Source: Cercis canadensis
Taxonomy: Eukaryota > Streptophyta > Magnoliopsida > Fabales > Fabaceae
Length of the DNA stretch: 64,000 bases
Direction of reading: 5' to 3'
Assembly: GCA_003255065.1 (NCBI GenBank)
Contig: QAOA01002244.1
Location: forward strand, 22,073 to 86,072
Position numbers and translations under genes: made by a program. The notes under the pieces are model-generated. The model saw only the letters and a program-made list of their open reading frames with translations, had not been told where the DNA came from and made no database searches. The stretch's first letter is position 1; each line of letters begins with the position of its first letter. This document shows, piece by piece, positions 45,578-55,547 of the stretch.

Positions 45578-48373
45578 NTAGAGACGCTTCAAAACCTTGG
45601 TGGAGTTGATAAGGTAGCTTCTGCTCTTGAAACCAGTGTTGATTATGGTGTCCAAGGTGATGAAAAGGACATTGCACGCCGACATGAAGAGTTTGGTTCC
45701 AACACTTACTCTAAACCGCCTTCAAAAAGTTTCTTTAATTTTGTGGTCGAAGCCTTTAAGGATTTGACCATTATAATCCTTTTGGCTTGTGCTGCTCTTT
45801 CTCTTGGATTTGGCATCAAAGAGCATGGACTTAAAGAAGGTTGGTATGACGGTGGAAGCATTTTTGTTGCTGTCTTTATTGTCATTGCTTTGTCTTCCAT
45901 AAGTAATTTTAGACAGAATAGACAATTTGACAAGTTATCTCAAGTGGGAAACAACATCCAAATTGAGGTTATAAGAAGTGGTCGGCGCCGACATATTTCT
46001 ATATTTGAAATCGTAGTTGGTGATGTCATTTGCTTAAAGATAGGTGATCAAGTTCCTGCTGATGGGTTATTCTTAGATGGCCATTCACTTCAAGTGGATG
46101 AATCAAGCATGACAGGAGAAAGTGATCATGTAGAGGTGAATAGTAAGACTCATCCATTCTTATTCTCTGGCACCAAAGTGGTTGATGGTTATGCTAAAAT
46201 GCTTGTCACCTCTGTTGGTATGCACACAACATGGGGCCAAATGATGAGTTCAATTAGCCGTGATACCAATGAGGAGACTCCCCTACAAACGAGATTGAAC
46301 ACGCTTACTTCATCCATAGGAAAGGTTGGTTTGACTGTGGCTTTTCTAGTCCTTGTTGTTCTCTTGATTCGTTACTTCACAGGTAACACAAAAGATGAGA
46401 ATGGCAATACAGAATATCAAGGGAGCAAGACCAAGTTTGATGACATATTCAATGCTGTTGTGGGGATTGTAGCTGATGCTGTTACTATTGTTGTGGTTGC
46501 AATTCCAGAGGGGTTGCCATTAGCTGTGACTCTGACTCTAGCTTATTCAATGAAGAAAATGATGGCTGACCAAGCAATGGTGAGGAAGCTTGCTGCCTGT
46601 GAGACCATGGGTTCTGCTACCACCATTTGTACTGACAAGACGGGCACTCTCACGCTTAACCAGATGAAGGTCACAAAGTTTTGGCTTGGTCAAGAACCTG
46701 TAGAAGAGGGTGCTTATTCATCAGTGGCTCCATATGTTGTTAGATTAATCCAAGAAGGAGTGGCCCTCAACACAACTGGTAGTGTTTACAAATCTCAATC
46801 AGGTTCTGAATTTGAGTTTTCTGGTAGTCCTACAGAGAAAGCAATTCTTTCATGGGCGGTTTCAGAGTTGAACATGGAGATGGAGCAGTTGGTGCAAAAT
46901 TCTACTGTCCTCCATGTTGAAGCCTTCAATTCAAAGAAGAAAAGGAGCGGGGTGTTAATCAGAAGAAAAGCTGACAACACAATGCATGCACATTGGAAAG
47001 GAGCAGCAGAGATGGTATTGAAGATGTGTTCAAGGTACTATGATGTTTCTGGCATTGTTAAAGATCTTGATAACAACAAGAAGTTGAAACTTGAGCAAAT
47101 TATTCAAGGAATGGCAGCCAGCAGCCTCCGGTGTATCGCTTTTGCACATACAGAAGTTGCAGAAGGAGAGCATCAAGTTCGAGATGGAAACACAAAGGTA
47201 AAAGAAGATGGGATGACCCTCTTGGGGATTGTGGGTATTAAAGATCCATGTCGTCCAGGGGTGAAAAAAGCCGTGGAAACTTGCCAACATGCCGGTGTCA
47301 ACATAAAAATGATCACTGGTGACAATGTTTTCACCGCAAAAGCCATTGCCACTGAATGTGGTATACTCAGGCCAGGGCAGGACACATCTGAGGCAGTAGT
47401 GGAAGGAGAGGAGTTCCGCAACTACACACCAGAAGAAAGATTGGAGAAAGTAGATAAAATCTGTGTTATGGCAAGGTCCTCCCCCTTTGATAAACTTCTA
47501 ATGGTTCAATGTCTTAAACAGAAAGGCCATGTTGTTGCTGTCACTGGTGATGGCACAAATGATGCACCGGCATTGAAGGAAGCCGACATAGGACTTTCAA
47601 TGGGGATTCAAGGAACTGAAGTGGCAAAAGAGAGCTCAGATATTGTTATCTTGGATGACAATTTTGCCTCTGTGGCCACAGTTTTAAGGTGGGGAAGATG
47701 TGTCTACAACAACATCCAAAAGTTCATTCAGTTCCAATTAACAGTGAATGTTGCAGCACTCACAATCAACTTTGTGGCAGCAGTATCAGCAGGAGAAGTG
47801 CCACTAACAGCAGTTCAATTGTTGTGGGTAAACTTGATAATGGACACATTGGGTGCTCTAGCTTTAGCAACAGAGAAGCCTTCCATGGAGTTGATGAACA
47901 AGCCACCGGTAGGTAGAACTGAACCTCTCATCACTAACATCATGTGGAGGAATCTATTAGCTCAGGCATTATATCAAATAGCTGTTCTACTAACTCTACA
48001 ATTCGCTGGTGAATCTATCTTTGGGGTGACTTCAGAGGTAAATGACACTTTGATTTTCAACACTTTTGTGCTTTGCCAAGTGTTCAATGAGTTCAATGCT
48101 AGGAAGCTTGAGAAGAAGAATGTTTTCAAGGGCATACACAAGAACAAGTTGTTTTTGGGGATCATAGGCATAACAATTGTGCTTCAAGTGGTGATGGTTG
48201 AGTTTCTTAAGAAATTTGCAGATACAGAAAGATTGAATTGGGGGCAATGGGCTATCTGCATTGGACTTGCAGCTGTTTCTTGGCCAATTGGTTGGCTTGT
48301 TAAGTTTCTACCTGTCCCAGAAAAACCATTACTCAGCTATTTGAAGATCAAGAGACAAAAGAGATTTACATAG
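45578..48373 (+). CDS. Autoinhibited Ca2+-ATPase (P2B), ACA12/13 type, 5' end missing
   Basis: This is a plasma-membrane-type Ca2+ pump that exports cytosolic Ca2+ at the cost of ATP. 931 codons remain, starting at the N. By alignment with the next gene about 90 N-terminal residues are missing, i.e. most of the calmodulin-binding autoinhibitory region; the Met at 45554 belongs to the upstream MITE. Visible parts are the actuator MTGESDHVE, TM4 with AIPEGLPLAVTL, the phosphorylation site CTDKTGTLT (Asp at 46634), the nucleotide-binding HWKGAAEMVL, MITGDN, VTGDGTNDAPALKEADIG and the C-terminal membrane helices. It is uninterrupted by introns, as in Arabidopsis ACA12 and ACA13. TM4 reads GIVADAVTIVVVAIPEG where the sister gene has GIVAAAV, placing an Asp in a membrane helix. 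It is same-strand tandem with 52058-55113. Confidence 0.9.
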   Translation, partial: XETLQNLGGVDKVASALETSVDYGVQGDEKDIARRHEEFGSNTYSKPPSKSFFNFVVEAFKDLTIIILLACAALSLGFGIKEHGLKEGWYDGGSIFVAVFIVIALSSISNFRQNRQFDKLSQVGNNIQIEVIRSGRRRHISIFEIVVGDVICLKIGDQVPADGLFLDGHSLQVDESSMTGESDHVEVNSKTHPFLFSGTKVVDGYAKMLVTSVGMHTTWGQMMSSISRDTNEETPLQTRLNTLTSSIGKVGLTVAFLVLVVLLIRYFTGNTKDENGNTEYQGSKTKFDDIFNAVVGIVADAVTIVVVAIPEGLPLAVTLTLAYSMKKMMADQAMVRKLAACETMGSATTICTDKTGTLTLNQMKVTKFWLGQEPVEEGAYSSVAPYVVRLIQEGVALNTTGSVYKSQSGSEFEFSGSPTEKAILSWAVSELNMEMEQLVQNSTVLHVEAFNSKKKRSGVLIRRKADNTMHAHWKGAAEMVLKMCSRYYDVSGIVKDLDNNKKLKLEQIIQGMAASSLRCIAFAHTEVAEGEHQVRDGNTKVKEDGMTLLGIVGIKDPCRPGVKKAVETCQHAGVNIKMITGDNVFTAKAIATECGILRPGQDTSEAVVEGEEFRNYTPEERLEKVDKICVMARSSPFDKLLMVQCLKQKGHVVAVTGDGTNDAPALKEADIGLSMGIQGTEVAKESSDIVILDDNFASVATVLRWGRCVYNNIQKFIQFQLTVNVAALTINFVAAVSAGEVPLTAVQLLWVNLIMDTLGALALATEKPSMELMNKPPVGRTEPLITNIMWRNLLAQALYQIAVLLTLQFAGESIFGVTSEVNDTLIFNTFVLCQVFNEFNARKLEKKNVFKGIHKNKLFLGIIGITIVLQVVMVEFLKKFADTERLNWGQWAICIGLAAVSWPIGWLVKFLPVPEKPLLSYLKIKRQKRFT

Positions 48374-49356
48374 AGATATGGCATTCATGGGGTTGCAAGG
48401 CATAGACTAGTTTTCCAGTAGCAGAATAAGATGCTTGCTCCTATTATTGTACATTTAATTTATTTTTTTTAATCTGGGGTTCTATTTTTTAATTCTTTTA
48501 CATGTATACCACAGAAATCATTGTTATACTACTTTGTAATGAATTTCTTTTTTCTAGTGATATGCAATTTTTGGACGATTCAATTTGTATGTTTGTGTAT
48601 ATATGCCACCAGGGTTTCACACTATAAAGCTAACAATTGAAAATTTTATAGCATGACATAATGATGAAGCTTCAAATCTGCCTCTTGCCTATCTCTTTCT
48701 TCAAACTTACAGAAAAGGGGAACGAAGTCGTTTTGACCATTGGGATGCAAATTCGAGCCACTAGTCTAGAGGGATACCACATATGAAATTAACACTATAA
48801 TGTCATACATGAGTCTAAACATGTAAGCATTTAACGGTATATTTCATTTGTGTGATATAAAAACTGTTGGAACAAGATTGGACCAATTGAAAGCTTGGGG
48901 ACGAAATTGAAACCAGAGTTAACGGACGATATTTATTTTTGCCAACAAGATTACTTAAGAAGTTGATCATTCTTGTGACGTGCTGCCTTGTTGGCGAGAT
49001 ATTTGTCAAAAACAGGAAAATAGAGAATGGATAATGTTGTATTTTATGAAAGTAATATATTTTCAGTTGCATTTTTATTAAATTTTAATATTTTATATAA
49101 TATGCAATTTAAAATGTTTAAAAACATATTTGAGAAGAGGAAACCTTTAAAAGATGACAAAAAAATGCAATATCGAAGATACATATTGTTTAAAAACAAA
49201 GCGAAACTCCTATAAAACATTATCCACATTTTGGGTGGTCCTATCCTATGAACTTCTCATAAGATTTCATTATCCACTTTTCCGCGTCGCATTGACTGGG
49301 TCAAACACCTCACCAATTTGAATTTCATGTAGAAAAATTATATTTGCACATTTACG
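48374..49356. other. 3' flank and spacer
   Basis: The 3' UTR of the first Ca2+-ATPase presumably ends within the first 250 bases. No other gene is seen; the overlapping short frames near 48815-49229 are AT-rich chance frames. Confidence 0.45.
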
Positions 49357-49561
49357 GGGATTCTATGATACTACGTAAGTATATCATACTACACTAACGT
49401 GATAAACATACATAATTTTTATATTTTATTATATATAAAATATAATTTATTTAATTTTTTAAATAAATTTAAAAATAGTTAATTTATACACATATCATTT
49501 ATTTATTGGTTATTCTTATATAGTATGACATACTATATAAATACTAAAGTATCTAAGAAAC
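49357..49561. mobile_element. MITE family B, complete copy
   Basis: The left end (GGGATTCTATGATACTACG, then ATCATACTAC) is mirrored at the right end (TAGTATGACATACTATATAAATACTAAAGTATC). It is about 205 bp and AT-rich, with no coding. The left ~150 bp match 45427-45577. Confidence 0.55.
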
Positions 49562-49979
49562 TTCCGCACATTTAACGTAGCGTGAAAAACAAATTGTAGA
49601 CCAGCTAACCACGTCATGACTCTTGACTTGTCTTACGCAAGTAACGAAATTAACTACCATTTCCCCATCAATCATTTGCAACTTCCATGTGGATTGGGAG
49701 GGAAACTGAAATAGAATTCTGAAGAGTAGAGTCAATTCAGTGAACACATTCTTCACAGTAATGTTTCTCTCGAGTTTCGTTGGGTTTTAAAAGTTTAAAA
49801 AAAAGATTTTTTTAGTTTCAAACATAGAGAAATTTTAATTTGATTCTTCTTAGACCATTCAAAATATTTTATAATATTATCTAGTTATTTTTTAATATGA
49901 TAACTACATATGTGAACATAATAACTATATAGTATCAAAAAATATTTTAAACAAATCAATGAATCAAATTGAAAATCCT

Positions 49980-50720
49980 GCAGGTGGTGGTTTGATTCGT
50001 GATGCTGTAGGTGGTTTTATTGTTGGTTTTTTGTGTAACTTAGGCCAGTGCTCTATTACTCTTGCTGAAATTTGGGGTTTGGTTTTTGGAGTGAGGTTGG
50101 CTTGGCAGTTGGGGCTGCCGAAAGTGATTGTGGAAACTGATTCCCAAAGCAGTTTACAACTGCTCCATAACTGTGTAAACCTTTCTCATCCTTGCTTCTC
50201 TTTGATTCAAGAGCTCCGTGATATGCAGCGCCAAGACTGGGAGCTGTGTTTCACCCATGTCTATAGAGAAGGGAATAGATGTGCAGATGCTATGGCTAGG
50301 GAAGCCCATGACCGTGACTTTCAAGTTGATTGTCTTACTGATCCTCCCCCTAGTGTGAGATCTCTCTTGAGAGAGGATTCCTGTGGAGTGTCCATTCCTA
50401 NCTGATTCCCAAAGCAGTTTACAACTGCTCCATAACTGTGTAAACATTTCTCATCCTTGCTTCTCTTTGATTCAAGAGCTCCGTGACATGCAGCGCCAAG
50501 ACTGGGAGCTGTGTTTCACCCATGTCTATAGAGAAGGGAATAGATGTGCAGATGCTATGGCTAGGGAAGCGCATGACCTTGACTTTCAAGTTGATTGTCT
50601 TACTGATCCTCCCCCTAGTGTGAGATCTCTCTTGAGAGAGGACTCCTGTGGAGTGTCCATTCCTAGATCTTTGTTTCTTTAGTTTGCTTTGGGCGTTTGC
50701 CCCGTTGATTACCAAAAAAA
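49980..50720 (+). mobile_element. 5'-truncated LINE with RNase H domain, poly(A) and 14-bp target duplication
   Basis: The insert encodes the C-terminal RNase H-like domain common in plant LINE polyproteins (GGGLIRDAVGG, AEIWGL, ETDSQSSL, REGNRCADAMA, with the Asp/Glu residues of the fold), then SLFL and a stop, a short 3' UTR (TTTGGGCGTTTGCCCCGTTGATTACC) and a run of As. AAATTGAAAATCCT stands on both sides (49966-49979 and 50721-50734), a target-site duplication typical of target-primed reverse transcription. The reverse transcriptase and endonuclease are missing, so it is dead on arrival. About 265 bp of it are doubled around the N at 50401; the true insert is about 476 bp. Confidence 0.88.
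50137..50665 (+). repeat. 264-bp direct duplication around N at 50401 (alleles or contig ends)
   Basis: 50137-50400 and 50402-50665 are the same part of the LINE (CTGATTCCCAAAGCAG to GTGTCCATTCCTA) with a few substitutions. As at 13514, 16434 and 28753, the copies meet at a single N. Confidence 0.85.
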
Positions 50721-50795
50721 AAATTGAAAATCCTCTATCTTTATAACTAAATGGTATTTTCCTCAAACTTTTAAAATTAAACAATAATTTTCTCT

Positions 50796-51612
50796 GAAAA
50801 AAATAAAGAGTAAATAGAGGTGCAAGGTAAATGAAATCATTATTCAAACTTGATTTCTTACAAATGCTCCAACTTTAAATTCATGCACAATTAGTATAAT
50901 CAAAATGATAACTTAGTCAATCAAAATGTACTACTCACGAAGTTTAATCCTTAATTAGCACTATCCTAACATCATCATCCAAAGACAGAATGAACATCCT
51001 TTTGTTTTTGTCATTTAAATTAACTGCTATTGACGACTTTAATGAATTCAAATGAATGATTGAAAGAGAATTTTACACGTATTCACATGTACCTGTTGAG
51101 AAGTTTCCATAATATATAGCATTCCACGAAGCTAAGGCTCATGCCCAAATAGTTCGAATAGAATACATACGTAAATTGAAGTATGAAACAATTCATCTGA
51201 TAGTGACTTTATTAACTTGTCTAGAAGACTCAGGAATCTACAGATTTTTTTCCTATCGTCTATGGAAAGTAATGGTTAACGTGATATTCTCTTTTTTATT
51301 GATTGTGACTCCATTTTTTTTATGATTATTTCTAAACTCATTTTTAAATAATATGTTTATCTCTCTTAATTTTTATCAAATTGATTTCACATCATTGAAT
51401 AATACGTCAACTTCACTTTTAAAAGATTTCAATTCTAACACGTCAACCTTTCTGCAAAGCACAAAATCTATTTATTTTCTTTCCTTTCTTTATTGTCCAT
51501 CGTAGTGCTTGGGTAGGCTCATCTCTCATTAAATTACCTTTTGGGCTTAAAACATTATAGGCTAAGGAAAGCAGCAGGCCCAGCGCTTTGCCTCGTACGG
51601 TGTCATGTTTTG
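50796..51612. other. Spacer upstream of the second Ca2+-ATPase
   Basis: It is AT-rich with no gene, and probably contains distal promoter sequence of the gene at 52058. Confidence 0.45.
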
Positions 51613-51850
51613 TTGACTATAGTCAAACACTGAAAAGGCACGGTTTCTACACCTTAACCGCCAAGCAAATTAACAGGAAACCCAGCATCTGTTGCCTATA
51701 ATCTTTATAGAAAAGCTTCAAAAGAAAACTCATTAATGAGGAAATGCTGACTCGGTGCCAAAGGTGCAATCTCCTACGTTAAGAAAACTGCTACTTTTGA
51801 GTTCCTTATCCTTCAAAATTAAAGAAGCGCGTCAAATACTGCTATATAAA
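51613..51850 (+). promoter_or_regulatory. Promoter of the second Ca2+-ATPase: W-box palindrome and TATA box
   Basis: TTGACTATAGTCAA at 51613-51626 is two inverted W-box cores (TTGAC), the binding site of WRKY factors. A TATA box (TATATAAA) is at 51843-51850. The distances to the likely leader exon are normal for a plant gene. Control by WRKY factors is inferred from the motif only. Confidence 0.5.
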
Positions 51851-51945
51851 TTGCTACTCTGTAATCGCATTCCCATAATGTCTCCTATTCCAATTAGCCT
51901 TGTTCACTACTGAATCAGTGTGAAGTTCAGAACTTAATTTCTACT

Positions 51946-52056
51946 GTAAGTACTACAATTTCTTGCTTTCTGCAAGCAATCTCTGCACCTTTTCGTCTAT
52001 TTACTTGTTACTTTTAGTTCTTGTTGTGATAAAGTTTGTTACTTTATTCCTCAAAG
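51946..52056 (+). other. Probable intron in the 5' leader of the second Ca2+-ATPase
   Basis: CTACT/GTAAGTACT at 51945/51946 is a strong donor, and TTATTCCTCAAAG at 52056, just before the start codon at 52058, is a fair acceptor. It would remove 111 bases of leader and leave the coding region intronless. Confidence 0.45.
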
Positions 52057-52057
52057 A

Positions 52058-55000
52058 ATGTCTCTGAAATTGCTCACAAATTTGGAGCGCCTTGAAACAC
52101 TTCTCAGTGTGCCTAACAACGTTAGTAAACTCAGCAAACGATGGCATTCTGCTTTTGTCACTATTTATTGTTCCAGAGCTATTCTGTCTCACTTCAAACA
52201 CAATGCACCCATAAAAAACAGAGCAAAGGTTTCACCTTGTTCGTCTTTCACCATTGTTGATTTGAATCCAGACCAATCCTTTAGTATTGACCAAACAAGT
52301 CTAACAGAGATTACCAAAGAGAAAAATCTAGAGAGCCTTCAAAATTTTGGTGGGGTTGATGGGGTGGCTTCTGCTCTTGAAACCAATGCTGAGTTTGGGA
52401 TCAAAGGTGATGCCAATGACATTGCCCGCCGACATGATGTGTTTGGCTCCAACACTTACCACAAACCGCGCCTTCAAAGAGTTTCTTTCATTTTGTGGTC
52501 GAAGCATTTAAGGATTTGACCATTCTAATCCTTTTGGCTTGTGCTGCTCTTTCTCTTGGTTTTGGCATCAAAGAGCATGGCCTTAAAGAAGGTTGGTATG
52601 ACGGTGGAAGCATTTTTCTTGCTGTCCTTATTGTCATTTCCATGTCTTCCATAAGTAATTATAGGCAGAGTAGACAATTTGACAAGTTATCTCAAGTGAG
52701 CAACAATATCCAAATTGAGGTTATAAGAAGTGGGCGGCGCCAACAGATTTCAATATTTGAAATCTTAGTTGGTGATGTTATTTGTTTGAAGATTGGAGAT
52801 CAAGTTCCTGCTGATGGCTTATTCTTAGATGGCCATTCCCTGCAAGTAGACGAATCAAGCATGACAGGGGAAAGTGATCATGTAGAGGTCAATAGCAACC
52901 ATCATCCATTCTTATTCTCTGGCACCAAAATTGCTGATGGCTATGCCAAAATGCTTGTCACCTCTGTTGGTATGAACACAACATGGGGCCAAATGATGAG
53001 TTCAATCAGCCGCGATACCGATGACCAGACTCCTTTACAAGCAAGATTGAACACGCTTACTTCATCCATAGGAAAGGTTGGCTTGGCTGTGGCTTTTCTA
53101 GTTCTTGTTGTATTGCTGATTCGTTACTTCACAGGAAACACAAAAGATGAGAATGGCAATACAGAATATCAAGGGAGCAAGACCAAGTTTGATGATATAA
53201 TGAATGCAGTTGTAGGAATTGTAGCTGCAGCAGTTACTATTGTTGTAGTTGCAATCCCAGAGGGGCTGCCATTAGCTGTTACTCTGACTCTAGCTTATTC
53301 AATGAAGAAAATGATGGCTGACCAAGCAATGGTGAGGAAGCTTGCTGCCTGTGAGACCATGGGTTCTGCTACCACCATTTGTACTGACAAGACGGGCACT
53401 CTCACGCTTAACCAGATGAAGGTCACAAAGTTTTGGCTTGATCAAGAACCTATGGAAGAGGGTGCTTATTCATCAGTGGCTCCATATGTTGTTAGATTAA
53501 TCCAAGAAGGAGTGGCCCTCAACACAACTGGTAGTGTTTACAAATCTCAATCAAGTTCTGAATTTGAGTTTTCTGGTAGTCCTACAGAGAAAGCAATTCT
53601 TTCATGGGCGGTTTCAGAGTTGAACATGGAGATGAAGCAGTTGGTGCAAAATTCTACTATCCTCCATGTTGAAGCCTTCAATTCAAAGAAGAAAAGGAGC
53701 GGGGTGTTAATCAGAAGAAAAGCTGACAACACAATGCATGCACATTGGAAAGGAGCAGCAGAGATGGTATTGAAGATGTGTTCAAGGTACTATGATGTTT
53801 CTGGCATTGTTAAAGATCTTGATAACAGCAACAAGTTGAAACTTGAGCAAATTATTCAAGGAATGGCAGCCAGCAGCCTCCGGTGTATCGCTTTTGCACA
53901 TACAGAAGTTGCAGAAGGAGAGCATCAAGGTCAAGATGGAAACGCAAAGGTAAAAGAAGATGGGATGACCCTCTTGGGGATTGTGGGTATTAAAGATCCA
54001 TGTCGTCCAGGGGTGAAAAAAGCCGTGGAAACTTGCCAACATGCCGGTGTCAACATAAAAATGATCACTGGTGACAATGTTTTCACTGCAAAAGCCATTG
54101 CCACTGAATGTGGTATACTCAGGCCAGGGCAGGACACATCTGAGGCAGTGGTGGAAGGAGAGGAATTCCGCAACTACACACCAGAAGAAAGATTGGAGAA
54201 AGTAGATAAAATCTGTGTTATGGCAAGGTCCTCCCCCTTTGATAAACTTCTAATGGTTCAATGTCTTAAACAGAAAGGCCATGTTGTTGCTGTCACTGGT
54301 GATGGCACAAATGATGCACCGGCATTGAAGGAAGCCGACATAGGACTTTCAATGGGGATTCAAGGAACTGAAGTGGCAAAAGAGAGCTCAGATATTGTTA
54401 TCTTGGATGACAATTTTGCCTCTGTGGCCACAGTTTTAAGGTGGGGAAGATGTGTCTACAACAACATCCAAAAGTTCATTCAGTTCCAATTAACAGTGAA
54501 TGTTGCAGCACTCACAATCAACTTTGTGGCAGCAGTATCAGCAGGAGAAGTGCCACTAACAGCAGTTCAATTGTTGTGGGTAAACTTGATAATGGACACA
54601 TTGGGTGCTCTAGCTTTAGCAACAGAGAAGCCTTCCATGGAGTTGATGAACAAGCCACCGGTAGGTAGAACTGAACCGCTTATCACTAACATCATGTGGA
54701 GGAATCTATTAGCTCAGGCATTATATCAAATAGCTGTTCTACTAACTCTACAATTCGCGGGTGAATCCATCTTTGGGGTGACTTCAGAGGTAAATGACAC
54801 TTTGATTTTCAACACTTTTGTGCTTTGCCAAGTGTTCAATGAGTTCAATGCTAGGAAGCTTGAGAAGAAGAATGTTTTCAAGGGCATACACAAGAACAAG
54901 TTGTTTTTGGGGATCATAGGCATAACAATTGTGCTTCAAGTGGTGATGGTTGAGTTTCTTAAGAAATTTGCAGATACAGAAAGATTGAATTGGGGACAAT

Positions 55001-55113
55001 GGGCTATCTGCATTGGACTTGCAGCTGTTTCTTGGCCAATTGGTTGGCTTGTAAAGTTTATACCTGTCCCAGAAAAACCAGTACTCAGCTATCTCAAGAT
55101 AAAGAGGCATTGA
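52058..55113 (+). CDS. Autoinhibited Ca2+-ATPase (P2B), ACA12/13 type, with a 2-nt frameshift
   Basis: This is the full-length sister of 45578-48373. It starts MSLKLLTNLERLETLL and has a basic-aromatic stretch (KRWHSAFVTIYCSRAILSHF, residues ~27-47) that fits the N-terminal calmodulin-binding, autoinhibitory region. Two extra bases (CCGCGCCT near 52469, where the sister has CCGCCT) shift the frame at about residue 137, just before TM1. The first frame then ends at 52519 and the remainder is open to 55113. Without the insertion the product would be 1017 residues, the usual size for this group. All pump motifs are present (MTGESDHVE, PEGLP, DKTGTLT with Asp443 in corrected numbering, KGAAE, TGDGTNDAP). 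TM4 has the normal GIVAAAV. It may be a sequencing error or a recent null allele. Confidence 0.88.
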
Positions 55114-55547
55114 GGATTTACTTAGGATACGTGGTCCCTCTGTTTGAAGTTGTAAGCATTGATGCCATTTTTTTTTAATGGTTCTATTTGTTAATACTTT
55201 CATATTTCATAGCATATCTGAATACAATGTTATTAAGGGTGGCAAGTCTAGCATTACTTTGTAAAGCAATTTCTAGTTTCCTTTTTTTCTTCTTGTCCAT
55301 TTTAAATATTTTTATGTTACAAACCTGTGAGGAAAAGATGTAGGACCAGAATTTTAACATAATATTTCTAACAATTGCAATTTTATAAGAAACTGTGCAG
55401 TTGAACCTTTAGTGCAAAATTTATCTTTTTTTTTATATTTAATATTAGTTATATTATTATTACTTATTAGTTTATTTAATCATTCCTTTCAATTTCATTT
55501 TAGTCTTGGCCAACACATTTTATTAGTCACCTTCTTGCATACTTTCT
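55114..55547. other. 3' flank of the second Ca2+-ATPase
   Basis: It is T-rich and holds the likely 3' UTR of the plus-strand pump gene. Nothing resembling the missing C-terminal part of Elongin A is present here or elsewhere between the pump and the gag sequence. Confidence 0.5.

Larger units (their letters stand above)
49790..50795. mobile_element. MITE (3541 family) split by a LINE
   Basis: The left part (GTTTCAAACATAGAGAAATTTTAATTTGATTC) and the right part (TAACTAAATGGTATTTTCC...TTAAACAATAATTTTCTCTG) are the two ends of the MITE family at 3541-3832. They are separated by the LINE at 49980-50720 and its target duplication. Confidence 0.55.

Noticed and set aside
49959-49979. ATG at 49959 as the start of an RNase H gene
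   Set aside because: It is in MITE DNA and the target duplication; the LINE itself starts at 49980.
52495-55113. Second Ca2+-ATPase read as a separate gene starting at 52495
   Set aside because: That position is a GTG inside the conserved VVEAFKDLT region; the frame is the continuation of the gene starting at 52058 after a 2-nt insertion.
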